A stretch of DNA of 54,837 nucleotides from an uncultured Clostridia bacterium (GTDB taxonomy: Bacteria; Bacillota; Clostridia; Lachnospirales; CAG-274): assembly GCA_947627855.1 (NCBI GenBank), contig CANQXR010000014.1, positions 1-54,837 on the forward strand, written 5' to 3'. The notes beneath the pieces were generated by a model. That model did not search any database. It worked only from the letters and a program-made list of their open reading frames with translations, and had not been told where the DNA came from. Positions 16,723-25,029 of this stretch are shown piece by piece; within the stretch, counting starts at the first letter, position 1, and each line of letters opens with the position of its first letter. Both the position numbers and the translations under genes were made by a program.

Positions 16723-17571
16723 TTGAAGGGCAAGGCAAAAATCAGTAAAAGCACTATTGTTTTGTTTATTATTTTTTTCGTGGGAATGTTTCTGCTGTTA
16801 TATCCATCGGCCGCCGATTATTGGAATAAGTTCCATCAGTCGAGAGCCATAGCCTACTATGACGAGAAGGCGGCAAAGCTGAGCCAATCGGAAAAGGACG
16901 CAATAATTCAGCAGGCAAGAGATTATAACAAGGATATGCTGAAAAGAAAATTTCCATGGTCTATGAGCGATGAGGAAAGGGAGAGATATTACAACACCCT
17001 TGACATAAGCGGCACAGGCATAATGGGCTATATTTCGGTTCCGGCGGCTGACATAAAGCTGCCTATATATCACGGCACTTCTGAGCAGGTTCTGCAAAAG
17101 GCTTCGGGGCACGTAGAGGCTTCGTCCTTTCCCGTAGGGGGCGAAAGTGTTCACGCCGTTATCTCGGGACACAGAGGGCTGCCATCGGCAAGGCTTTTTA
17201 CAGACATAGCGTCTCTTGTGGAAGGGGATAAGTTTCAGATAACCATACTCGGACAGAAGTTCAGCTATGAGGTAGACAAAATATCCATTGTAGTGCCGGA
17301 GGATATGTCAGAGCTTAAGGTGGAGGAAGGGCAGGACTATGTTACGCTTGTCACCTGTACGCCTTATGCGGTCAACTCTCACAGGCTTCTGGTGAGGGGA
17401 CACAGAATAAGCAATCTTGCATATGACGCCGGAGGACTTGAAGCGGAGGCCACAGTAATCGATGCGGTTGTTGTTGCTCCTGTTATTGCCGTTCCTATTT
17501 TGCTCATACTGCTGATTTATTTGATTTATAAAACAGGAAAAAAGAAAAGAATAAAACGAGGGAGGAAGTAA
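16723..17571 (+). CDS. Class C sortase (pilin polymerase)
   Basis: This 282-residue membrane transpeptidase has an N-terminal helix (about 10-30), an extracytoplasmic catalytic domain and a C-terminal helix (about 240-265) with a basic tail, the two-helix layout of class C. The catalytic triad is His150 in SGHRG, Cys212 in TLVTCTPY and Arg225 in HRLLVRGHR. The FPW segment near 77-79 sits where the class C lid lies, although the usual lid DPF/DPW is not exact. It starts with TTG at 16723 after GGGAGAG. It follows the major pilin and is followed at 1 nt by the minor pilin, so it most likely polymerises the shaft. Confidence 0.92.
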   Translation: MKGKAKISKSTIVLFIIFFVGMFLLLYPSAADYWNKFHQSRAIAYYDEKAAKLSQSEKDAIIQQARDYNKDMLKRKFPWSMSDEERERYYNTLDISGTGIMGYISVPAADIKLPIYHGTSEQVLQKASGHVEASSFPVGGESVHAVISGHRGLPSARLFTDIASLVEGDKFQITILGQKFSYEVDKISIVVPEDMSELKVEEGQDYVTLVTCTPYAVNSHRLLVRGHRISNLAYDAGGLEAEATVIDAVVVAPVIAVPILLILLIYLIYKTGKKKRIKRGRK

Positions 17572-17572
17572 A

Positions 17573-18799
17573 ATGAAGATATTCGGAAAATCCGTGAGAA
17601 TTGCGGCGGCTTTAGGCTGTGCCATAGCCATATGCCTTGGCAGTGTCTTTGGGGTATATGCGACGAACGCTGAGGAGGAAAACACGCTGACCATAATGTA
17701 TGACCACGACGGGGCTGTTTTCAGTCTGTACAGGGCGGGAGAGTTTACGGAGAAAAACACATTTATTCTTAGCGGAGATTTTGCCGACCTTTCATACAGC
17801 GTGGATTTGAATATTTACGACCCATCGGGCTGGAATGCCGTAGCTGACACACTCCTGAATGAAGTAAAAAGCAAAAACATAGTTCCCTTTAAAAGAGAAA
17901 CGACTGCCGGAGGGAAAGCCGTTTTTGAAGGACTGCCGAGAGGGCTTTATCTTGTGGGAGAGTGCGTTTATGATTCGGGCAGCAAGATATATACGGCTCC
18001 GCCATTTATGGTATGTCTGCCAAGCTATGACGAAAACTATAACATTATAAACGATTTGTCTGTAAGTCCCAAAAACATAGAGGAGGAGGACAAACCCGGC
18101 GGCGGTGGTTCAGCACAGAGCAGCAAAAGGCTTGAAGTAGTCTGGGAGGGTGACGAGGACATTTCCGACAATGTAAGACCCGGCTCTGTGAGGTATGACC
18201 TTTATCGTGACGGAGAGCTTTACGGAAGTGTATATCTTGGTCCGGAAAGCGGAAACGCCGAGGGCTTCGACTGGGGCTATGTATGGGAAAGCCTTGAGGA
18301 CGGACACGAGTGGAGCATAGAGCAGGAAGGACTTCCCGATGGATACAAATCCGTTGTCAGCGTTGAGGACGACACCTTTGTTATTGTGAATGTATACAGC
18401 AGACCGCAAACCCCGGAGGAGCCTTACAGAACCCCGTCAGGCGGCGGCAGAGGCGACAGCTATGACGTGGGCATAGACGATTCCACACCTATAACGGACG
18501 ACCCCACAGGGGAGCATTATCCCGCTGAGCCGTTATCGCCGGAAGAAAAGGCACCCGAAGAGAGCGAGCCTTATATACCCGGCGAGAGCATTATTCCCGG
18601 CGCCCCCGAACCTGTCAACGGTACGGTCGTTCCCGATGAGGTAGTGACAGGGGAGGGAGCAGAAGCAGAGGAGACTTCGGAAATGCTTCCACAGACAGGA
18701 CAGCTTTGGTGGCCGGTTCCGTTTTTTGCAGGTGCAGGAATGATTTTATTCCTCTTTGGCTATATAAGAAGGGGAGATGGCAGAGATGAAGAAAATTAG
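17573..18799 (+). CDS. Minor (probably basal) pilin with LPQTG anchor
   Basis: This 408-residue precursor has a signal peptide (1-31), an N-terminal Cna-B-like domain with FEGLPRGLYLVGE, a glycine linker and a second Cna-B-like domain (about 185-285). A Pro/Glu-rich stalk (about 285-365) leads to LPQTG near 373, a membrane helix and a basic tail. Proline-rich tails are typical of basal pilins that link the shaft to peptidoglycan. The sorting motif differs from LPETG in the adhesin and major pilin, which suggests a different sortase preference. It overlaps the next sortase by 14 nt, so the two are translationally coupled. Confidence 0.85.
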   Translation: MKIFGKSVRIAAALGCAIAICLGSVFGVYATNAEEENTLTIMYDHDGAVFSLYRAGEFTEKNTFILSGDFADLSYSVDLNIYDPSGWNAVADTLLNEVKSKNIVPFKRETTAGGKAVFEGLPRGLYLVGECVYDSGSKIYTAPPFMVCLPSYDENYNIINDLSVSPKNIEEEDKPGGGGSAQSSKRLEVVWEGDEDISDNVRPGSVRYDLYRDGELYGSVYLGPESGNAEGFDWGYVWESLEDGHEWSIEQEGLPDGYKSVVSVEDDTFVIVNVYSRPQTPEEPYRTPSGGGRGDSYDVGIDDSTPITDDPTGEHYPAEPLSPEEKAPEESEPYIPGESIIPGAPEPVNGTVVPDEVVTGEGAEAEETSEMLPQTGQLWWPVPFFAGAGMILFLFGYIRRGDGRDEEN

Positions 18800-19394
18800 G
18801 AAAGGACAAATATGTATGACTTTGGGGCTGCTGCTGACTGCGGCGGCTCTTTTTATAACGGTGTATAATATATATGATGGTGTAAGAGCAGAAAGAGCGG
18901 CGGGGGCTGTTATGGATATGCTTGCAAAAAGCGTGCCTGAGGAGCGGCTTAAAATATACGAAAGATTTCCGTGGATAGATATGCCGGAAAAGGAAATTGA
19001 CGGAAATATGTATCTGGGCTATGTGGAGCTTCCCGAAAGGGGAATATCTCTGCCCGTTATGAGCAGATGGAGCTATAAAGGGCTGAAAACCGCCCCTTGC
19101 CGCTATAAGGGCACAGTCTATAATGGCAATATGATAATCTGCGGACACAACTACAACAGCCACTTCGGACAGCTGAAGGACGTAAAAACAGGCGAAAACG
19201 TGCGCTTCACCGATATGTGGGGCAACGAGTTCGATTACACCGTCAGAAGTATAGAAACGATTCCGGCAAATAAAGCCGACATAATGGAGGCAGGCAATTG
19301 GGATTTAACGCTTTTCACCTGCACCATAAGCGGCAGACAGCGCATAACGGTGAGATGTGAAGCAGTCCCTCCCGCCCGGGGACAACAGCGCTGA
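18786..19394 (+). CDS. Second sortase, probably pilus base anchoring
   Basis: The 202-residue protein has one N-terminal membrane helix (about 10-30) and a sortase beta barrel. The catalytic His is in ICGHNYNSHF, the Cys in LTLFTCTISG and the Arg in QRITVRCE. It lacks the C-terminal helix of class C, so it is more like class B/D. The upstream ATG at 18777 touches the GGGGAG site, while the ATG at 18786 has 9-nt spacing and is preferred. As the last operon gene, overlapping the LPQTG minor pilin, it probably attaches finished pili to the wall. The class is uncertain. Confidence 0.85.
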   Translation: MKKIRKGQICMTLGLLLTAAALFITVYNIYDGVRAERAAGAVMDMLAKSVPEERLKIYERFPWIDMPEKEIDGNMYLGYVELPERGISLPVMSRWSYKGLKTAPCRYKGTVYNGNMIICGHNYNSHFGQLKDVKTGENVRFTDMWGNEFDYTVRSIETIPANKADIMEAGNWDLTLFTCTISGRQRITVRCEAVPPARGQQR

Positions 19395-19426
19395 CTATAT
19401 TGCCGCAAAGACGGAGATTTCGTGAC

Positions 19427-19460
19427 ATAAAAATATCCCAACAATCTTTGCTGTCGGGAT
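19427..19460. terminator. Terminator between pilus operon and zinc-ribbon gene
   Basis: TATCCCAACA pairs with TGTCGGGATA, with one mismatch, between converging genes. A TTATTTTTT run follows on the plus strand, so it ends the pilus operon and may serve both directions. Confidence 0.6.
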
Positions 19461-19467
19461 AAGGCGG

Positions 19468-19656
19468 TTATTTTTTCAGCTTTTCAAGCTTTTCCTCATC
19501 AATATAAATTGATACCTCGCCGCATTCAAAGCATACTGCTGCTTTTGGATAAACGGATTTAAAACTAAGTCCCTTTGGGCGGATCACATTGCCGCCGGCA
19601 CCTGTAAAGGTATAATCCTCCTGCATCTCTGCTCCGCATCTGATACATCTTCTCAT
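19468..19656 (-). CDS. Small zinc-ribbon protein, 62 aa
   Basis: The product begins MRRCIRCGAEMQEDYTF and has a second pair, CFECG, near residue 43. Two CxxC pairs can make one zinc ribbon. The ending EEKLEKLKK is charged. Function is unknown. Longer in-frame starts exist, but the -10 TATAAT of its promoter lies across them, so ATG 19656 is preferred even though its ribosome-binding site (AAAGTG) is weak. It stands alone, convergent with the pilus operon. Similar tiny zinc-ribbon proteins are common in Clostridia. Confidence 0.7.
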   Translation of the reverse strand: MRRCIRCGAEMQEDYTFTGAGGNVIRPKGLSFKSVYPKAAVCFECGEVSIYIDEEKLEKLKK

Positions 19657-19696
19657 AATAGACACTTTCTTTTTGAAATCTGATTTATTTTTATCC

Positions 19697-19725
19697 ATTA
19701 TACCAGATATAATAAAATATTTCAA
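19697..19725 (-). promoter_or_regulatory. Promoter of the small zinc-ribbon gene
   Basis: TTGAAA (19720-19725), 17 nt, TATAAT (19697-19702) on the minus strand. It decides the start codon of the downstream gene. Confidence 0.75.
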
Positions 19726-19767
19726 CTTAAAATTCAGACACTGAGCTTTTCCCACAAAGCAGGAATT

Positions 19768-20208
19768 TTACTGTTTTTTCATTTCCATATATGGGAGGAC
19801 TTCAAAGCCGCATTTTTTATACAGATTTACGGCGTGTATATTTTCGGCTTCAACCTCCAAGCGGAGCACGGCGTCGGGATATTTTTCTTTTATATAATCA
19901 ATGAAAAGCTTTCCGATGCCTGCTCTGCGATATTCCTCTTTTATGTAAATATCTTCAATCCATATACAGGGCTTTCCGAATTCTGTTGAAAAGCTTTTTG
20001 CAGCCATAGCATATCCCTGTATATTGTCTGCATTCTCAAAAATATATCCCTCTATGTATGGGCAGTCGCCGATACAATTATTTACATCGGCTTCAAATAT
20101 TTCTTCCGAGCCGTTGCTCAGAACCGCAGGAGAGGCATAAAACGCTCTCATCATATCAATAACATGGGCCTTATCTTTTTCCTCCATACATCTGACAGCA
20201 GTTCGCAT
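19768..20208 (-). CDS. GNAT-family N-acetyltransferase
   Basis: The 146-residue protein has the GNAT fold: the acetyl-CoA-binding motif appears as YRRAGIGKLFIDYI, followed by RLEVEAENIHAVNLYKKCGFEVLP, a strong family signature. It transfers an acetyl group from acetyl-CoA to an unknown amine in the cytoplasm. The ATG at 20208 follows AGGAGG. A longer frame runs through the promoter and was rejected. It has its own consensus promoter and is divergent from tcdA. Confidence 0.88.
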   Translation of the reverse strand: MRTAVRCMEEKDKAHVIDMMRAFYASPAVLSNGSEEIFEADVNNCIGDCPYIEGYIFENADNIQGYAMAAKSFSTEFGKPCIWIEDIYIKEEYRRAGIGKLFIDYIKEKYPDAVLRLEVEAENIHAVNLYKKCGFEVLPYMEMKKQ

Positions 20209-20260
20209 AACTTTTATCCTCCTGTACGTTATAGTTTTATTGCGTTCTGTACTCAGGTTT

Positions 20261-20289
20261 ATTATAATAGATAAGCCGATGTATTTCAA
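20261..20289 (-). promoter_or_regulatory. Promoter of the GNAT gene
   Basis: TTGAAA (20284-20289), 17 nt, TATAAT (20261-20266) on the minus strand, about 50 nt before the start codon. Confidence 0.75.
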
Positions 20290-20316
20290 CCAAAAGCAGG
20301 GGAGTTAATAATATGC

Positions 20317-20345
20317 TTTAAATCCCGTTATTTTAATGTTATAAT
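20317..20345 (+). promoter_or_regulatory. Promoter of tcdA
   Basis: TTTAAA (20317-20322), 17 nt, TATAAT (20340-20345), 33 nt before the ATG. Confidence 0.55.
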
Positions 20346-20378
20346 ATTAGTGGAATAAATAATCAGGGAGGGGACAGA

Positions 20379-21101
20379 ATGAATGAGCAATTTTCAAGGA
20401 CGGAGTTGTTGTTTGGCAGAGAAGCGTTGGAAAAATTCAGAAATTCCCGTGTCGCTGTTTTCGGCGTGGGCGGAGTAGGCGGCTATGTTGTCGAAGCCCT
20501 TGCAAGGTGCGGCATAGGGGCGCTTGACTTAACGGATAACGACAAAATTTCACCGTCCAATCTGAACAGGCAGATAATAGCCCTCAGAAGTACATTGGGC
20601 AGATATAAAACAGAAGTGGCAAGGGAAAGGATATTGGATATAGACCCGGATATTTCGGTTACCGTCCATAATATATTCTATCTTCCCGAAACCTCCTGTG
20701 AGATAGATTTTTCTCCCTTTGATTATGTGGTTGACGCAATAGACACCGTAACAGGCAAGCTGGAAATAATAATGCAGGCGAAAAAAGCTGGAAAGCCTGT
20801 GATAAGCTCTATGGGAACGGGCAACAAAATTTATCCGTCAATGCTTGAGGTTGCGGATATATACGACACATCGGTATGCCCCCTCGCAAGGGTAATGAGA
20901 AGAGAGCTGAAAAAAAGGGGCATTTCGGGGCTTAAGGTGGTCTATTCCAAGGAAGAGCCTATAAAGCCTGCGGCAGACGCCGATATGACTTCCAAGGAAA
21001 GCGGACGGAGGGCGGTTCCCGGAAGCTGCTCATTTGTTCCGTCTGCGGCGGGGCTGCTTATTGCGGGAGAGGTTCTGAGATATCTTGCAGGCATAAAATA
21101 A
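20379..21101 (+). CDS. tcdA: tRNA threonylcarbamoyladenosine dehydratase (ThiF/E1-like)
   Basis: The 240-residue E1-like enzyme uses ATP to cyclise t6A37 in tRNA to ct6A. The nucleotide-binding loop is VFGVGGVGGYVVEALARCG (about 27-45). It is followed by DNDKISPSNLNRQIIA, the adenylation motif typical of TcdA/CsdL. A conserved Cys occurs in DTSVCPLARVMRRELKK, and the C-terminal VPGSCSFVPSAAGL is characteristic. The length is slightly short of E. coli TcdA but normal for Firmicutes. The gene makes sense beside tsaD, which makes the t6A substrate 2.8 kb away. The start follows GGGAGGGG. Confidence 0.9.
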   Translation: MNEQFSRTELLFGREALEKFRNSRVAVFGVGGVGGYVVEALARCGIGALDLTDNDKISPSNLNRQIIALRSTLGRYKTEVARERILDIDPDISVTVHNIFYLPETSCEIDFSPFDYVVDAIDTVTGKLEIIMQAKKAGKPVISSMGTGNKIYPSMLEVADIYDTSVCPLARVMRRELKKRGISGLKVVYSKEEPIKPAADADMTSKESGRRAVPGSCSFVPSAAGLLIAGEVLRYLAGIK

Positions 21102-21105
21102 AAAA

Positions 21106-21133
21106 GCTCCGCCATGTTTTTTTAGGGCGGAGC
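21106..21133. terminator. Bidirectional terminator, tcdA and glycosyltransferase
   Basis: GCTCCGCC (21106-21113) pairs with GGCGGAGC (21126-21133). A-rich and T-rich runs flank it, so it can serve both converging genes. Confidence 0.75.
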
Positions 21134-21144
21134 ATATATTTATC

Positions 21145-22926
21145 TCACATATCGGAGCGATATCGGCGTGTTATGTCGGGGGTAAACAGATAGTCGGGGT
21201 CAAGGCTCAGATTTATATTATAGAATGGGTCGTTTTCTACAAGCCGACCCCATTTTTTATGCATATAGTTTATTTCCCCCATAAATCTCTGTATTTTGTC
21301 AGGCGCCATATCATTTCCACGACTGACTGATTCATAATGATAAAGACAGACTGACGGCAGACAGACATTATAAACGCCTGTTTTTCTCACTCTCAGACAG
21401 AAGTCAACGTCATTGAATGCAACGGCAAGCTTCTCATCAAAGCCCCCGACCTTTTCAAAAAGGCTTTTTCTCACGGCAAGACAGGCGGCGGTCACTGCGC
21501 TGTAATCATACATAAGGGCGAGCCTGCCGAAATATCCTCTTTCATTTTTATGAACGCCGACTCCGCAGTGTCCCGCAACTCCTCCTGCACCAAGTATAAC
21601 TCCGCAGTGCTGCACTCTGTCGTTGGCATATATGAGCTTTGCCCCCACACAGCCCACGTCCTCTGCCGAGGCTGCCCCTGCCATTCGTCCGAGCCAATCC
21701 GGCGTTATGACCTCCGTATCATTGTTAAGAAAAAGAAGTATGTTTCCCTTTGCCGTCTTTGCGGCGATATTGTTTATTCTTGAAAAATTAAAGGTAAAGT
21801 CTGTATTAACAACGGTGAAATTGTCCTTTTTTTTATATTTTTCAAAGAGCCTGAGAGTTTTCTCCTCCTTACTTCCGTTGTCGGCAATAATTATTTCAAA
21901 ATTTCCGAATTCTGTTTTTTCATAAACAGATTTTATACACGCCTCGGTGATTTCGGGCTTGTCCCTCACGGGAATGATAATAGAAACAAAATCCTCCTCT
22001 GACGGCAGAAATTCCATTTCAAAAAAAGATGAATTCTTTACTTCATTTACCCTTGCGGAATAATTCCTCCTTGCCGCCGTATCTTCAAGAGCCGCTTTTG
22101 CTGCGCTGTAAGCATAGTCCTTTGCGGATATATCAAAAGCCGCCGAGGTTTTCAGAACACGCCAATGGTAAAGTATTTTCGGAATGTGATATATTTTGTC
22201 CGTAATGTCGGCAAAACGCAGAGCCATATCATAGTCCTGACTTCCGTCATATTCGCTGCGGAATCCCCCAAGCCTTTCAAAAACAGACCTCCTGTATACA
22301 CCCAAATGGGAAATACAGTTTAGTGACAAAAGGGTATGGGGACTGTAATCGGGCTTGAAGAAAGGCTCATACCTGCGTCCCTTTTCGTCCGTCTTGTCCT
22401 CGTCGGAGTATATAATATCCGCATCGGGACAGCGGTTCAGAAGCTTTACGATTTCATAGAGGGCATTGGGAGAAAGCAGGTCGTCATTGTCGAGAAGGGC
22501 AATAAATTCTCCCTCTGCAATTTCCACGGCGGAATTTGTTGCCTTTGATATATGTCCGTTTTCCTCCCGCCATACTATTTTTATTCTTTTATCGTCATAG
22601 CCTTCAAGAGTATTTCTTACATTCACATCTGAGGATTTGTCATCGGCTATGCAAAGCTCCCAGTTTTTGTATGTCTGCGCCATAACCGAGGCGACAGCCT
22701 CCTTAAGCCACCTTATTTCCGGGTCATATACGGGCATACATACGGAAATAAGAGGATCGTATTCAAATTCTTCGGTTTTCTCCTCCTTTTCCGCAAGCCT
22801 TATCCAAGCCCTGTATCTGTTGGGATTCTTCTCCGAAACAGCGGTAAGCCCACGTCTGACAGTGCTGCGGAAGCCGTTTTTTTTCAGATATATAAATCCT
22901 CTTTTCAAATACCCTCGTATGTTCAT
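21145..22926 (-). CDS. Two-domain family 2 glycosyltransferase
   Basis: The 593-residue protein has two GT-A (GT2) domains. The first (about 58-290) has ISVCMPVYD, the metal-binding LDNDD and the acceptor-loop region GSQDYDMALR. The second (about 315-560) has VSIIIPVRDK, FLNNDTE and NDVDFCLRVR. Such tandem GT2 enzymes add sugars alternately to polysaccharides or surface glycoproteins from nucleotide sugars at the inner membrane face. No membrane helix is visible. It stands alone, so its acceptor is unknown; the pilus or adhesin nearby is only a guess. It lies downstream of tsaD and the WYL gene, possibly in one transcript. Confidence 0.9.
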   Translation of the reverse strand: MNIRGYLKRGFIYLKKNGFRSTVRRGLTAVSEKNPNRYRAWIRLAEKEEKTEEFEYDPLISVCMPVYDPEIRWLKEAVASVMAQTYKNWELCIADDKSSDVNVRNTLEGYDDKRIKIVWREENGHISKATNSAVEIAEGEFIALLDNDDLLSPNALYEIVKLLNRCPDADIIYSDEDKTDEKGRRYEPFFKPDYSPHTLLSLNCISHLGVYRRSVFERLGGFRSEYDGSQDYDMALRFADITDKIYHIPKILYHWRVLKTSAAFDISAKDYAYSAAKAALEDTAARRNYSARVNEVKNSSFFEMEFLPSEEDFVSIIIPVRDKPEITEACIKSVYEKTEFGNFEIIIADNGSKEEKTLRLFEKYKKKDNFTVVNTDFTFNFSRINNIAAKTAKGNILLFLNNDTEVITPDWLGRMAGAASAEDVGCVGAKLIYANDRVQHCGVILGAGGVAGHCGVGVHKNERGYFGRLALMYDYSAVTAACLAVRKSLFEKVGGFDEKLAVAFNDVDFCLRVRKTGVYNVCLPSVCLYHYESVSRGNDMAPDKIQRFMGEINYMHKKWGRLVENDPFYNINLSLDPDYLFTPDITRRYRSDM

Positions 22927-22947
22927 ATAATCACTGCTCCGTATTCA

Positions 22948-23907
22948 TTACAATCTTGCCGCCCACTGAGAAACCCTCTCCCGCATAAGGTTCAGGAGAG
23001 TTTTGTTTCCCACAACCTCTATTTCATTGCCCAGACTGAATATCCAGCCCAAAAATGTATCGGAAAAATAGTCCTCCACGGAAATTTTCACTCTGCCGTC
23101 CGGCATGGAATATGTTCTTATATCAGTGCCATATCTGTCCCATATAACCTTCTCTATACTTTTGCTGTATATTAAAACAGCCGTGCCCTTTTCTCCGAAT
23201 GACATATCCTTACTGTAATTTATTATGTCCTCAAGCTCGTCATAGTTTTCACATGGTACGATAGCTTCATCAGAAAGACTTATGTCCTCTATTCTGTCGA
23301 TTCTGAAACGGCTTATATCTCCGTCATGCTCATCGCACTTGCCGAGTATATATATGCCATATTGGCTTGTGTGCAGCTTATAGGGGGAAATATTTCTGAC
23401 GCTTACATTACTTCCCCTGTATACGATTCTTATTTTCCGTCCGAGAGAAATTGCCTTGTTTATAACCTCAAGGCTCCACGAAACACTCCCTCTTTCGTTA
23501 AGTCTGCCTTTGTCGGAGGAAAGCGCGGGAATAACCTTTTCATACTGTTTTTTGCTGAGAAATGAATACAGCTTCGCCTTGAGATTTCTCACATCGGTTT
23601 TGCTGAAGGACCTGAGTGTTTCAAGAGCCGACACAAGCATTTCCGTTTCCTCGGCTTCGAGGGGTCTGTCTATGAGCCTGTATTTCTTTTTGCCGTCCTC
23701 CATATATGACAGGATTTCTATATACGGAGTATTTTCAAAGCATTCGTTTATAGCGTCTATATTGGGCTTTATGCTTCTTTCGTTGAGGGGAATGCCCATT
23801 TTTTCAAGATAATTCATTATATCGGAATTTCCGACTCCGTTTTCGCTGTCGGTATACATATACAGATATTGCAGAATATATAAAATAGCATATTTCTTTT
23901 TAGCCAT
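22948..23907 (-). CDS. WYL-domain transcriptional regulator
   Basis: The 319-residue protein opens with a winged-helix region (ILYILQYLYMYTDSENGVGN) followed by the WYL ligand-binding domain (about 145-240; IRIVYRGSNVSVRNISPYKLHTSQYGIYILGKC) and a C-terminal extension. WYL proteins bind nucleic acids or nucleotides and act as repressors or activators, often in stress or defence settings. Its ATG overlaps the tsaD stop (TAATG) and its ribosome-binding site AAAGGAG lies in the tsaD end, so the two are coupled. The regulated genes are unknown. Confidence 0.88.
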   Translation of the reverse strand: MAKKKYAILYILQYLYMYTDSENGVGNSDIMNYLEKMGIPLNERSIKPNIDAINECFENTPYIEILSYMEDGKKKYRLIDRPLEAEETEMLVSALETLRSFSKTDVRNLKAKLYSFLSKKQYEKVIPALSSDKGRLNERGSVSWSLEVINKAISLGRKIRIVYRGSNVSVRNISPYKLHTSQYGIYILGKCDEHDGDISRFRIDRIEDISLSDEAIVPCENYDELEDIINYSKDMSFGEKGTAVLIYSKSIEKVIWDRYGTDIRTYSMPDGRVKISVEDYFSDTFLGWIFSLGNEIEVVGNKTLLNLMRERVSQWAARL

Positions 23908-24935
23908 TAATATCTCCTTTCCCCCAGTTTAAGCCCTGGAACAGCGTTCAGATTCATTCCGGCAGTGTTGCCCTTTATATATTCAAAATATGCGGCGCTC
24001 CCTATCATTGCCGCATTGTCGGTGCATAAAACGGGCCTTGGTATGAAAAGCTCAATACTGTTTTCCTCACAGACCTTTTTAAGCTCCGCCCTCAGCGCAG
24101 AATTTGCCGAAACGCCGCCTGCAAGAGCGAGCCTGTATATTCCCGTAAGCCGACAGGCAGCCACAGCCTTGGCGCACAGCACATCGGTAACAGCCTTCTG
24201 AAATGAAGCCGCAACGTCCGCATAGCTGACCTCCTGCCCCGTCATAGAACACCTGTTCAGGTAATTGAGCACAGCCGATTTAAGCCCGCTGAAGCTGAAA
24301 TCGAAGCTCCCCTCCTCAAGCATCACTCTGGGAAACTTCACACCGTCAGCGTTGCCCTGTTTCGCAAGCCTGTCTATCTTCGGTCCTCCGGGATAAGGCA
24401 GGTCGAGCGCCCTCGCCACCTTGTCATAGGCCTCTCCTGCCGCATCGTCCCTTGTGTGCCCCATAATTTCAAAATCATTGTATGAATTTATCCTGACCAC
24501 ATTGGTGTGTCCTCCCGAAACCACAAGACATATAAACGGCGGCTCCAGATTTTTATATTCGATATAGTTTGCGGCTATATGCCCCTCTATGTGATGTACG
24601 GGAATAAGGGGAAGTCCCAGTCCGAATGCAAGAGCCTTGGCATATGAAACGCCAACCAGAAGCGCCCCCACAAGACCCGGTCCGTATGTCGCCGCAACAG
24701 CATCGATACCCGAAAAATCCGTATTTGCTTCACGAAGGGCAGCGTCCACCACGGCGTCTATGTTTTCAATATGCTTTCTCGATGCGATTTCTGGCACAAC
24801 GCCGCCGAAATGCCTGTGTATATCGATTTGGGAGGAAATTATGTTAGACCTTACTTCCCGACCGTTTGCCACAATAGCCGCTGATGTTTCATCACATGAC
24901 GACTCTATCGCCAGTATGACTATATCCTTTCCCAT
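23907..24935 (-). CDS. tsaD: tRNA N6-adenosine threonylcarbamoyltransferase
   Basis: TsaD transfers the threonylcarbamoyl group from TC-AMP to A37 of ANN-decoding tRNAs with TsaB and TsaE. The 342-residue protein has the ASKHA-type N-terminus [15 protein letters not shown], the metal-binding HxxxH in [18 protein letters not shown], and [18 protein letters not shown] at 24944 could add three residues, but it sits against the ribosome-binding site; ATG at 24935 has proper 8-nt spacing. It is followed by an overlapping WYL regulator. Confidence 0.97.
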   Translation of the reverse strand: MGKDIVILAIESSCDETSAAIVANGREVRSNIISSQIDIHRHFGGVVPEIASRKHIENIDAVVDAALREANTDFSGIDAVAATYGPGLVGALLVGVSYAKALAFGLGLPLIPVHHIEGHIAANYIEYKNLEPPFICLVVSGGHTNVVRINSYNDFEIMGHTRDDAAGEAYDKVARALDLPYPGGPKIDRLAKQGNADGVKFPRVMLEEGSFDFSFSGLKSAVLNYLNRCSMTGQEVSYADVAASFQKAVTDVLCAKAVAACRLTGIYRLALAGGVSANSALRAELKKVCEENSIELFIPRPVLCTDNAAMIGSAAYFEYIKGNTAGMNLNAVPGLKLGERRY

Positions 24936-24970
24936 AGATATCAACCTTTCATTCTTATTTATCAGTCAAA

Positions 24971-24996
24971 GGACTGCTCCCATAAAGGAGCAGTCC
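24971..24996 (-). terminator. Terminator after the pectate lyase
   Basis: GGACTGCTCC and GGAGCAGTCC form a perfect 10-bp stem with a 6-nt loop. On the minus strand it follows the pectate lyase stop and precedes TTTGACTG. Confidence 0.65.
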
Positions 24997-25029
24997 ATGC
25001 ATTATAAGACAATATTCCAAATCGGCAAA